From an uncultured Eubacteriales bacterium (GTDB taxonomy: Bacteria > Bacillota > Clostridia > Oscillospirales > Acutalibacteraceae), in assembly GCA_900316455.1 (NCBI GenBank), contig ONCX01000005.1, positions 1 through 58,620 on the forward strand: a stretch of DNA of 58,620 nucleotides. The letters are read 5' to 3'. The position numbers and the translations under genes were made by a program. The stretch's first letter is position 1; the number at the start of each line of letters is the position of its first letter. The notes beneath the pieces were generated by a model. It had not been told where the DNA came from, ran no database searches, and saw only the letters and a list, made by a program, of their open reading frames with translations. Shown piece by piece: positions 51,901-58,620 of this stretch.

Positions 51901-53021
51901 TTATTTTCTCCCAATATTTCGCGGTACAGTTGATTGATTGTCTCCAAATCCAGTGCGATAGGATGATTCTTCAAGCGGGTGGGATTGACTGAATTTCTTA
52001 ATATCTCATAATCCGATTCGCTTGCGACCGGCACGGACAACTCCATGGAATCCACCAAATCGCGGAATTTCCGGCTTGCTTCTTCCGGCGTGTCGCATTT
52101 GAATACAGCTGCAATTTCTCCGAACGTGCGGCAGAGATAATCCTCGCCCCTTGTGTCAATGCACTTATCTGTATGCCGAAGCATCCACGGAAAGAGCGTC
52201 CTGTCGCAGAGCGCGGCGGCGTGTCCGTGCGCGATTCCGAAAAGGCTGGTGAGCTTGTAGCACATAGCGTGTCCGGCTGTGGTCTGGGTGATATTGATTG
52301 CCTTGCCCGCGAGATTGGCGGCGTGCAGCATGTCTTCACACGCGGCGGCGTCGCCCGAAAGATAAGCTTCTTGGCTGGCAAGTATCAGCTCAATTGCCTT
52401 GCGTGAATAGCCCTTGCTCTCGTCAGTGCTGTTGACCGACCAGAAAGACTCCAGCGCGTGACACAGTGCGTCGAGCATTGTGGATTTTTTCTGATAAGGC
52501 GGCAGCGTTTGCAAAGCGCCTGCGTCAAACATTACCGCCGATGGAATACAGCTTTCATGAGTAACCGACTGCTTGACCCCGTTGTAATAAATCACAGCGT
52601 AACGCGTCGCCTCCGAGCCTGTTCCCGCCGTTGTCGGCATGGCAAGAAGCGGTACGTCGTTCGGCACGACGGTTTGTTCCAGGTAGTTCCTGCCGGAATC
52701 CATATTGCAGTAGAGTTTTACGCACTTGGCAACGTCAATGGCTGAACCGCCGCCTATAGCGGCTATAGCTTCGCAGCCGTTTGCTTTGAATACCGACACG
52801 CCGTCCTCAACCGATTCATACAGCGGATTGGGTCTGAAACGGTCGAATTTTACTACCCGCACGCCGGTACGGCTTTGGAGCGTATCAAAATAATCATTTA
52901 TTTTAAGAAATTGAATTGAATCGTCGCACACAAGCAGCAGTGTACGTATATGATTATCTTTCAGCCAGCGGTCGAATGATTCGTAATTATTGGCAGCAGT
53001 GAGAATGGTTTGCCGTGCCAT
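51897..53021 (-). CDS. Iron-type alcohol dehydrogenase, probable phosphonoacetaldehyde reductase (PhpC-like)
   Basis: A 374-residue member of the iron-dependent alcohol dehydrogenases. The NAD(P) motif AIGGGSAIDVAK, the MPTTAGTGSEATRYAV segment and the metal-binding Asp/His residues (LDALCHALESF, TAGHAMCYKLTSLFGIAHGHA) are all visible. Between PEP mutase and phosphonopyruvate decarboxylase, the natural substrate is phosphonoacetaldehyde, giving 2-hydroxyethylphosphonate. An AEP transaminase is absent from the operon, supporting the hydroxyethyl branch. It starts 12 bases after the mutase stop. Confidence 0.85.
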   Translation of the reverse strand: MARQTILTAANNYESFDRWLKDNHIRTLLLVCDDSIQFLKINDYFDTLQSRTGVRVVKFDRFRPNPLYESVEDGVSVFKANGCEAIAAIGGGSAIDVAKCVKLYCNMDSGRNYLEQTVVPNDVPLLAMPTTAGTGSEATRYAVIYYNGVKQSVTHESCIPSAVMFDAGALQTLPPYQKKSTMLDALCHALESFWSVNSTDESKGYSRKAIELILASQEAYLSGDAAACEDMLHAANLAGKAINITQTTAGHAMCYKLTSLFGIAHGHAAALCDRTLFPWMLRHTDKCIDTRGEDYLCRTFGEIAAVFKCDTPEEASRKFRDLVDSMELSVPVASESDYEILRNSVNPTRLKNHPIALDLETINQLYREILGENK

Positions 53022-53033
53022 TCCACTCCCTCC

Positions 53034-54950
53034 TTATTCCTCTGGAATGGCGGGGAATCCGGTGCGTGTGAGTTGATTGGCATAAATGATGATATTAGCG
53101 CCGCGCTCCTTGAATTCCTCCTCATATACCGTATTGAAGGAGGTGGGAACCAATACAATAGGAGTGGTCTTGTCCTTCTCGCGGAATTTTGCGATAAATT
53201 CAAAGATTTCGTCCGGCTCCTTGCGCCTGCTGTGAATCATGATTGCGTCAGCGCCCGCTCCGGCAAAAGCGAAGGCGCGTTCCAGCGCGTCGTCCATGCC
53301 GCGTTCGAGGATCAGCGATTCAATGCGCGCGCAGATCATGAAATCGGCTGTCTTCTGAGCGTTTTTGCCGGCGCGTATTTTCTCACAGAAATTCTCAATG
53401 GAATCCTGCGTTTGTTTGACCTCTGTGCCAAAGAGCGAATTTTTCTTTAGTCCGGTCTTATCCTCGATAATTACCATTGAAACGCCCATGCGTTCCAGCG
53501 TGCGGACGGTGTAGACAAAATGCTCGGTGAGTCCGCCGGTGTCGCCATCGAAGATTATAGGCTTGGTAGTGACCTCCATAATGTCGTCGATCGTGCGGAA
53601 ACGGCTTGTCATATCCACCAATTCTATGTCAGGCTTGCCCTTGGCGGTGGAATCGCAGAGTGAGCTGATCCACATAGCGTCGAACTGATGTGTGCCGCCG
53701 TCCTGATAGACGACCGTTTTTTCCACAATCAGACCTGTGATACCGCTGTGGGCTTCCATGGCGGTAATAAGTCCTTTCATTTCAAGTGTTTTCCTCAGGC
53801 GTGCGCGGCGCACGTCGGGGAGGGACAGTTCGGCTCTCGCCCTGTCCTCAAGCAGCTTGTACTTAGGATTGTCGGAGTAGGGAAATTCCACCAGTTTGCC
53901 GCCGTATGAGGCAAGCACCGAAACGACTTCATCGCGCACCGGCTTCTGGAATCCCGTTGCCCAATCGTCGCCATGTACTACGACGTCCGGCTTGTATTTT
54001 TCGAGATTTTCCTTGTAGGAAAGAGCGTTCTGATCAACAACCTTGTAGACTCCTGCGATATTGGCAAACATGATCTTGCGTTCCTCGGCTGGAACAAGAG
54101 GAAAGCGTTTGTAGCCAGTCACAGCTTCGTCCGAAAGCACGCCGATTATAAGCCTGCCCAGCCGCTGCGCTTTTTTGATTATAGCGATGTGACCCCCGTG
54201 TATAATGTCAGTGGAAAAGCACATATATACCGTGCGGCGTTCGACTTCATTGAGCTTCGCGGAGACAACCGCCAGATCTTCGGGATTGTCGATTTCTGAG
54301 CAGAGCAGATTACCCACGTCAAGCGCGTCGATATCCGCCTTTCCGTCCAGCTCATTGAGGGCGTTTTCGGCGTAAACCTTGCGGTTGTCCGCCTCGCAGA
54401 ATGCGACGATTCTGTCGAGCCACTTCCGCCATGCTTCACGGGTCAGCTTGTAGAGCGGCTGTGCTGCCATAGCGTCGTTGAAGAAGCCGATGCCGACCTT
54501 AGTCACCTTACCGTTTTTTACTACCGCCTTAAAATCCTTATCCGGCAGCGGGAGGGAAGAGCTGACTGTCATGCAGGAACCGTTATGATTCATCACACGG
54601 TCAAAGACCTCGTTTTCAAAGACCAGATCTCCGTGCATAAGCAGAATGTCGTCGTCGAGATAATCTCTCGCGCAGTAAATACTGTAAATGTAATTTGTCT
54701 CAGCGTATACCGGATTCTTGACGAATGTAATGTGAATTGGAAGTTCAAGACTCTGGCAGTAATTCACCAGCACGCTGTCAAAAGCTCCCGTGGTCATGAC
54801 GACCTCTTCAATTCCCGCCTCGGCTATCTGCCGCAGCTGGCGTGAGAGAATGGTTTCATTCCCGCTGATTTCTGTCATACACTTAGGGTGTTCCGACGTC
54901 AATACGCCCATTCGTGATCCAAGTCCGGAATTTAATATTAGTGCTTTCAT
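53034..54950 (-). CDS. PEP mutase fused to two nucleotidyltransferase-type domains
   Basis: A 638-residue three-domain enzyme. Domain 1 (~1-235) is a sugar/choline-phosphate-type nucleotidyltransferase: LILNSGLGSRMG, PKCMTEI, DDILLMHGDLVF. Domain 2 (~243-360) is a Rossmann cytidylyltransferase fold: CFSTDIIHGGHIAIIKKA (HxGH) and VLSDEAVTGYKR. Domain 3 (~375-638) is PEP mutase: MEAHSGITGLIVEKT, FDGDTGG and the diagnostic EDKTGLKKNS loop. The mutase forms the C-P bond; domain 1 would CMP-activate the phosphonate for transfer to a glycan or lipid. Where fused cytidylyltransferases have an ISSTxL-type motif, domain 2 here reads YSDNPKYKLLED, so it may be inactive. ATG 54950 has better spacing from AAGGA than ATG 54956. 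Confidence 0.88.
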   Translation of the reverse strand: MKALILNSGLGSRMGVLTSEHPKCMTEISGNETILSRQLRQIAEAGIEEVVMTTGAFDSVLVNYCQSLELPIHITFVKNPVYAETNYIYSIYCARDYLDDDILLMHGDLVFENEVFDRVMNHNGSCMTVSSSLPLPDKDFKAVVKNGKVTKVGIGFFNDAMAAQPLYKLTREAWRKWLDRIVAFCEADNRKVYAENALNELDGKADIDALDVGNLLCSEIDNPEDLAVVSAKLNEVERRTVYMCFSTDIIHGGHIAIIKKAQRLGRLIIGVLSDEAVTGYKRFPLVPAEERKIMFANIAGVYKVVDQNALSYKENLEKYKPDVVVHGDDWATGFQKPVRDEVVSVLASYGGKLVEFPYSDNPKYKLLEDRARAELSLPDVRRARLRKTLEMKGLITAMEAHSGITGLIVEKTVVYQDGGTHQFDAMWISSLCDSTAKGKPDIELVDMTSRFRTIDDIMEVTTKPIIFDGDTGGLTEHFVYTVRTLERMGVSMVIIEDKTGLKKNSLFGTEVKQTQDSIENFCEKIRAGKNAQKTADFMICARIESLILERGMDDALERAFAFAGAGADAIMIHSRRKEPDEIFEFIAKFREKDKTTPIVLVPTSFNTVYEEEFKERGANIIIYANQLTRTGFPAIPEE

Positions 54951-55005
54951 AATCATTATCCTTAATATATTGTATTGATTAAAAACTGATTTAAAATTGA
55001 TTTAT

Positions 55006-55034
55006 ATTTTATCACATTCATCAGATATTGTCAA
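55006..55034 (-). promoter_or_regulatory. Promoter of the phosphonate operon
   Basis: On the minus strand TTGACA (55034-55029) and TAAAAT (55011-55006) are 17 bases apart, about 50 bases before the first gene of the operon. Confidence 0.85.
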
Positions 55035-55046
55035 TAGAATAAATTA

Positions 55047-55124
55047 ATGGATCCGGTTCCCTCAGGACGTTTCGACGCCGAAATTGCCACTATCAAAAGA
55101 TATTATAATTCACAAAAAAATTAA
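55047..55124 (+). other. Possible 25-codon ORF or coding remnant
   Basis: The plus-strand frame from ATG 55047 reads MDPVPSGRFDAEIATIKRYY and continues a few residues to TAA 55124. Composition resembles a normal protein end, unlike the surrounding AT-rich spacer, and no ribosome site precedes it. It could be a leftover gene fragment; support is thin. Confidence 0.25.
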
Positions 55125-55129
55125 GTCGA

Positions 55130-56830
55130 TTACCTGCGCTGGAGCCGGAAGGTGGCTTCAAGTGAATTGGCAAGTGCGCGGGCGATTTTTTTGGGATTGT
55201 TGATGATCCATTTGGCGCTGTCGGCGTTGTCGTGATATTCAACCTCCGCCAGAATACTTGTGATACCATAGTAGACAGGTTCACGCACATCGGCATATCC
55301 TGTTCCGTCAAATGCTTTCATGCCGTTGACCGTTTTGGGTGAGACATTGCTTTTGCGGGGAGCGATTTTTCCCATTTCCTTCACCATGTTTTCCGCTAAC
55401 TTTTTGCTCTGCGGGTTCTGGGGCTGGTAATAGCCTACAGCGCCGTAGCTCTTCTTTGACCTGCTGTCGTCGGAATTGCTGTGGATTGCCAGATAGACGT
55501 CCGCGTGGCGGTTATAGGCGTCCAGTGCGCGTCCGTCAGGCGACAGGAAAAGGTCTGTCGGAGCCGTGTATACCGCGCAGATATATTCTTCCTCCAGAAT
55601 TTTTTTCAGCTCCGCGGCAACCCTGTACATTTGCTTCTGTTCATTGGTATTGCCTGCGGCGTAGTCGTTTTCGGGCTGCTTGGAAGGGGAGAGGTAGATC
55701 ATCGGAACGCTGCCGTCTGAAAAATCCTTTGTGGGGATACTCTTGAATTGATCGCTGACAGTTACATTATTGCGTGAAATCCACACCTTTTTGCCCTTTA
55801 GTTTGAAGGCGTACCAAGTTGTTTTTCCGTTGTCGCCCCATTCGATAACGGTGTATTTCTTACCGCCTGATACCTTGCCCATACGTTTGCTCTCCGAATC
55901 GGGTTCTGAGTAAACGGGCTTGCTGCCTTTTTTGATAGTAATGGTGCGTGTGAGATAAGGTGAAAAAGAATCGTCGTTGTTGGCACGTTTTGCGTAGCTG
56001 CTTGAAACCCATGCCTTCTTGGAAGACGTGTACTGAACCTGATACCAGAGCTTGTCGTCCTTTGCCTTTTTGCTCGACAGATAAACGAATTTTTCCCCTT
56101 TTTTGGCAGTTCCGGCTTTCGCGTATGAAGTGCCCGCTCCGGTGCGTAGATTCACTTCGCCTCCGTTGATTATCACATATTGCTTTGACGGATTGCATTC
56201 AATCCTTGCGTAAGAACCGATAACCCATGCCGTTTCTGTGGAAGAATACTGTATCTGATACCAGACCTTGCCGTCTTTTCCCTTTTCGCTTGACAGAAAA
56301 ACGAATTTTGAGCCATTTTTGGCTGTTCCGGCTTTGGCAAAGGAAGTACCCGCGCCGATGCGGAGGTTGACATTGCTTCCGGTGATAACCACCGTTTTTT
56401 GCGAGGAGGTATTTTCCGTGTTTTTGGAGGGCGTTTTTTCGATACGTGAATAGGAACTGATAACCCATGCCGTTTTTGAAGACGAATATTGTATCTGATA
56501 CCAGATTTTGCCGTCCTTCGCCTTTTTGCTGGAGAGATAAGCGAAGCGGCTGCCCTTTTTGGTTTTGCCGACTTTGGCAAAGGAAGTACCCGCGCCGGAA
56601 CGGAGATTGACACTGCTGCCGGTGATAACAACATATTTTTCCGCGTTAGAACCGGCTTTTGTCGTTGTAGTCGTTGAAGCGGTCGTTGTAGTCGTCGAAG
56701 CGGCTGTTGTAGTCGTCGATAATGTCGTATCAGAAGCCGATTCCGCCAGAACGGGCTGTGCAAACCCTAACGAAAGAGCCGTTATCAATGAAGCGGCAGC
56801 CACCTTTTGAAATGATTTTTTTAAGCGCAT
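55130..56830 (-). CDS. N-acetylmuramoyl-L-alanine amidase with SH3-like repeats
   Basis: A 566-residue secreted wall hydrolase. A signal peptide (~1-29) precedes a Thr-rich stalk (~35-60), three strong SH3b repeats (~65-270, each with VNLRxGAGTSFAKxGxxKKG and WYQIQYSSxKTAW), one diverged SH3-like domain (~280-350) and an amidase domain (~365-566). Its catalytic region shares YLSPSKQPENDYAAG, YLAIHSNS and LAEVEYHDNADSA with the Ig-repeat amidase at 42273. The two amidases are thus paralogous catalytic domains on different repeat scaffolds. A TTTT-rich linker of similar type occurs at 16706. Confidence 0.9.
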   Translation of the reverse strand: MRLKKSFQKVAAASLITALSLGFAQPVLAESASDTTLSTTTTAASTTTTTASTTTTTKAGSNAEKYVVITGSSVNLRSGAGTSFAKVGKTKKGSRFAYLSSKKAKDGKIWYQIQYSSSKTAWVISSYSRIEKTPSKNTENTSSQKTVVITGSNVNLRIGAGTSFAKAGTAKNGSKFVFLSSEKGKDGKVWYQIQYSSTETAWVIGSYARIECNPSKQYVIINGGEVNLRTGAGTSYAKAGTAKKGEKFVYLSSKKAKDDKLWYQVQYTSSKKAWVSSSYAKRANNDDSFSPYLTRTITIKKGSKPVYSEPDSESKRMGKVSGGKKYTVIEWGDNGKTTWYAFKLKGKKVWISRNNVTVSDQFKSIPTKDFSDGSVPMIYLSPSKQPENDYAAGNTNEQKQMYRVAAELKKILEEEYICAVYTAPTDLFLSPDGRALDAYNRHADVYLAIHSNSDDSRSKKSYGAVGYYQPQNPQSKKLAENMVKEMGKIAPRKSNVSPKTVNGMKAFDGTGYADVREPVYYGITSILAEVEYHDNADSAKWIINNPKKIARALANSLEATFRLQRR

Positions 56831-56912
56831 TAGTCTGCATCTCCTTTATTTGAACCTGTTGGTGTAATTAAAAAATGCCGGCAGCGGCATATAAACATAT
56901 TTCAGATCCTTC

Positions 56913-56930
56913 TATATATATATATATATT
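56913..56930. repeat. (TA)n microsatellite
   Basis: A run of about nine TA units in the AT-rich leader upstream of the amidase gene. Its position at 80-100 bases upstream of the start could affect promoter spacing if it slips. Confidence 0.7.
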
Positions 56931-56987
56931 CGGAATATTATCCCTGATTGTGACAGATCCGACATTTTTTTTTGACAGAATATACGG

Positions 56988-57032
56988 CAAAAAAAGACAC
57001 ACCGTTTTTACTTTCAGTAAACGCAGTGTGTA
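56988..57032 (-). terminator. Terminator of the leftward toxin-antitoxin transcripts
   Basis: On the minus strand an ACACAC.../...GTGTGT stem with an inner helix (57032-56997) is followed by CTTTTTTT. It lies between the amidase promoter region and the ParE-like toxin stop. Confidence 0.8.
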
Positions 57033-57162
57033 TTTTTCATAGCTGAAAGATTCAATGCTCAGGTACAGATATTTTGAAAATGGTGTAAGGGACTAAGACA
57101 GATTTCAATGTAGTAAAGCGTTAGTAATTGCCCTTCTTTAATGATGAATCAGCGGTCAATAC
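57033..57162. other. Gene-free spacer
   Basis: 130 bases between the terminator and the toxin gene, no ORF. Contains TGTAGTAAAGCGTTAGTA near 57111, which resembles a sequence near 39141. Confidence 0.4.
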
Positions 57163-57492
57163 TCAATCCAGCAATTGCACGATGTTCCGACCGCCATAAA
57201 TCATTCTTGCGATGGTTAAAAGATGTTTTTCTTCGTTCACCCAATAGAATACAAGATAATTCCTGACGACCATTTTTCTGTGTTCTGACTTTAACGGCTT
57301 AACAGAAAAAGCCGCAAGGGGAAAATAAACATGGTATCTGTATGGCATTTCAGCGAGTTTTTCGATCGTTGAAACAATATTCTCAGAGAGTCGGTCAGCT
57401 GCTTCGGGATTATTCAGTTTGACGCCGATATAATCCGCAATCTCTGTCAAGTCCCGAAGAGCGGAAGGCAGATATTCAATCTGATACGTCAT
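57163..57492 (-). CDS. ParE/RelE-type toxin
   Basis: A 109-residue protein of the RelE/ParE superfamily, which includes mRNA interferases (RelE) and gyrase inhibitors (ParE). YQIEYLPSALRDLTEIADYIG at the N-terminus, IEKLAEMPYR in the middle and VVRNYLVFYWVNEEKHLLTIARMIYGGRNI at the end are the typical blocks, the last with the conserved Arg. The ATG at 57492 overlaps the end of the antitoxin gene by 17 bases, the usual antitoxin-first order. A member-specific target cannot be assigned. Confidence 0.9.
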   Translation of the reverse strand: MTYQIEYLPSALRDLTEIADYIGVKLNNPEAADRLSENIVSTIEKLAEMPYRYHVYFPLAAFSVKPLKSEHRKMVVRNYLVFYWVNEEKHLLTIARMIYGGRNIVQLLD

Positions 57493-57646
57493 GGAAGGAT
57501 TCACATCTCGCGGCTTTTCGCATAGCGGCTAAAACGTCCTTCGAGGAAAATCTTTCGTCGGTCATTTCGGCTTCTCTTTCCGCTTCGGCGAGCTTGGAAT
57601 ATACCTCGCTTTCAAACCGCAAGTTTTCGTAAGCTTCCATACTCAT
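57476..57646 (-). CDS. Antitoxin of the ParE/RelE-type pair
   Basis: A 56-residue acidic protein, too short for standard ORF lists, encoded directly upstream of the toxin. It reads MSMEAYENLRFESEVYSKL, then AEAEREAEMTDERFSSKDV, LAAMRKAARCESFHDVSD and stops at 57476. The N-terminal half is predicted helical and may be the part that binds the toxin; no clear ribbon-helix-helix is seen, so DNA binding is uncertain. A 17-base overlap with the toxin start suggests coupled translation. Confidence 0.8.
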   Translation of the reverse strand: MSMEAYENLRFESEVYSKLAEAEREAEMTDERFSSKDVLAAMRKAARCESFHDVSD

Positions 57647-57684
57647 GACAACTTATACTAAGTCTTATCATCACACAAAAAAGA

Positions 57685-58023
57685 TTATTCCATAAGATTC
57701 TCAATAGAATTGATGAATTCGCCCATCTCGTCAAAAACGACTTCAACAATAATAGACCAGTTTATTCCTTCGTAATCATGAACCAATCGGTGTCTTAATC
57801 CGGAAACGACGCTCCACGGAATATCGGAATGAACTTTTTTAAATTCAGGGCTTAACAGATACACTTGTTCACCAATATTGTACAATGGTGTAGTAACAGC
57901 CCATTGAAGAAAGGTATCAGTCAAAAGCCGTTCTTTTGTGATATTGTGTGCATTGATTTGATCTTGCAGGGAATTCCATGTCCGTATGATTTTCTTGATT
58001 CGTTCTTTATCAGAAATCTTCAT
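57685..58023 (-). CDS. HepT-like HEPN (DUF86) toxin
   Basis: A 112-residue HEPN protein. The RNase motif RX4HXY is present as RHRLVHDY. It is paired with a MNT-type nucleotidyltransferase gene whose stop overlaps its start by 4 bases (ATGA). In characterised HepT-MntA pairs the nucleotidyltransferase inactivates HepT by adding AMP to the Tyr in this motif, and both required residues are present. Intact motifs suggest a functional system. Confidence 0.88.
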   Translation of the reverse strand: MKISDKERIKKIIRTWNSLQDQINAHNITKERLLTDTFLQWAVTTPLYNIGEQVYLLSPEFKKVHSDIPWSVVSGLRHRLVHDYEGINWSIIVEVVFDEMGEFINSIENLME

Positions 58024-58310
58024 GCAATTTTGACCCCCTCTTTCATCAGGTTTTCGTAAAATGGTGTGTCCTTATTCACTTCGCTGATTTCAAATACGTC
58101 AGCGTCTTTTCCAAGCATTTCCCTTAATTCTTCGGCAAAGGCAAATATATTTGATTTTTTGAAGTGAGTACCTCCAAAAACAACCACATCAATATCCGAA
58201 TTGATGGTTTCTTCTCCTCTGGCATAGGAACCAAAAAGCAGCGCATAATCGGCATGATAGCGAACAAGCAAAAATCTGATGCAGTTTTCAATATCCGTTC
58301 TCGTTGGCAT
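58020..58310 (-). CDS. MntA-like minimal nucleotidyltransferase antitoxin
   Basis: A 96-residue MNT-fold protein with LLFGSYARGEETINSDIDVVVFG, the GSx10DxD motif of the polβ nucleotidyltransferase superfamily. It is the expected antitoxin to the adjacent HEPN gene and lies first in the pair. GGAGGA precedes the ATG. No ATP-binding residue is missing that I can see. Confidence 0.88.
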   Translation of the reverse strand: MPTRTDIENCIRFLLVRYHADYALLFGSYARGEETINSDIDVVVFGGTHFKKSNIFAFAEELREMLGKDADVFEISEVNKDTPFYENLMKEGVKIA

Positions 58311-58620
58311 TACGGTTCCTCCTTTTTACGATGACAAATTACCTGTTTTTATTATACTACAATCATTGCATAAATAGCAAGAACAATTTTTGGAACATCA
58401 TTTACATACATGAAAATGGTGAGCGGCAAAAAAATATGAGAAAAAGCTACATTTTTCGTGAAATAATCGCTAAAAATGTAGCTTACAACTTGGCAGGGTT
58501 GAATGAAAAAGATGCAGGTGGGTTATATCTTCCCAATCTGTCATCCTGCTCATTTTTTCAAGCAATATGCGAAATACAGATCGAGAAGATAAATGGAGCT
58601 TTCCTTCCAGATTTCCGTAT
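58311..58620. other. Unassigned window end with a perfect 13-base hairpin
   Basis: No gene is confidently seen. AAGCTACATTTTT (58444-58456) and its exact reverse complement (58472-58484) form a 13-base stem with a 15-base loop. The last ~120 bases have reading frames open to the window edge on both strands, so part of a neighbouring gene may begin or end here. Confidence 0.5.

Overview
The window looks like a chromosomal segment of an anaerobic Gram-positive Clostridia, most likely of the Oscillospiraceae/Ruminococcus group. The evidence is the tgt-yajC-TIGR04086-SCIFF-SCIFF maturase block typical of Clostridia, NfnAB electron bifurcation, many lipoproteins with Gram-positive surface architecture, YmfI-type EF-P chemistry, strong GGAGG ribosome sites and TTGACA-N17-TATAAT promoters. 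No complete phage or insertion sequence is visible. Assignments rest on recognising motifs in translated sequence; no search was run.

Layout. 1-6.5 kb: tRNA queuosine/YajC genes, the 45-residue SCIFF ribosomal peptide with its radical SAM maturase, an acetyltransferase, a probable EF-P 5-aminopentanone reductase and a polysaccharide deacetylase. 6.5-8.8 kb, minus strand: a DUF5685 protein, a J-domain protein and a membrane protein. 9.1-13.8 kb: a tight four-gene operon (FkbH-like HAD enzyme, acyl carrier protein, MBOAT acyltransferase, SGNH/DltD-like protein) with its own strong promoter and terminator. It looks like a Dlt-style surface acylation machine in which DltA is replaced by an FkbH glyceryl-loading enzyme. 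I regard it as the best candidate for an undescribed system here. 14-15.6 kb: holA and an RNase M5-like Toprim gene. 15.7-24.3 kb: lipoproteins, including a metzincin-like protease, a seven-Ig-repeat lipoprotein and three tandem paralogous lipoproteins.

24.3-32.1 kb: alanine-type aminotransferase, aldo/keto reductase, Mbeg1-like hydrolase, NfnB, NfnA, then a stranded C-terminal fragment of an Ig-repeat gene and a purine permease. 32.3-38.2 kb: a DnaD-like protein with a tandem repeat, a VanW protein, a VanY-fold protein that has lost its zinc ligands, and a lipoprotein that reads as a circularly permuted solute-binding protein. 38.3-39.0 kb: five tRNA genes (Gly, Arg, His, Gln, Lys) behind one consensus promoter.

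39-58.6 kb: a remnant-like BspA surface protein, an HD-GYP c-di-GMP phosphodiesterase, an Ig-repeat amidase, a BspA leucine-rich/Ig-repeat surface protein, DUF421/DUF4363, a three-gene phosphonate operon (PEP mutase fused to two nucleotidyltransferase-type domains, phosphonopyruvate decarboxylase, phosphonoacetaldehyde reductase) that would make activated 2-hydroxyethylphosphonate, an SH3-repeat amidase, and two toxin-antitoxin pairs (ParE/RelE type and HepT-MntA type). The common thread is the cell surface: acylation, phosphonate decoration, wall hydrolases and repeat-built adhesin-like proteins that share the same Ig module.
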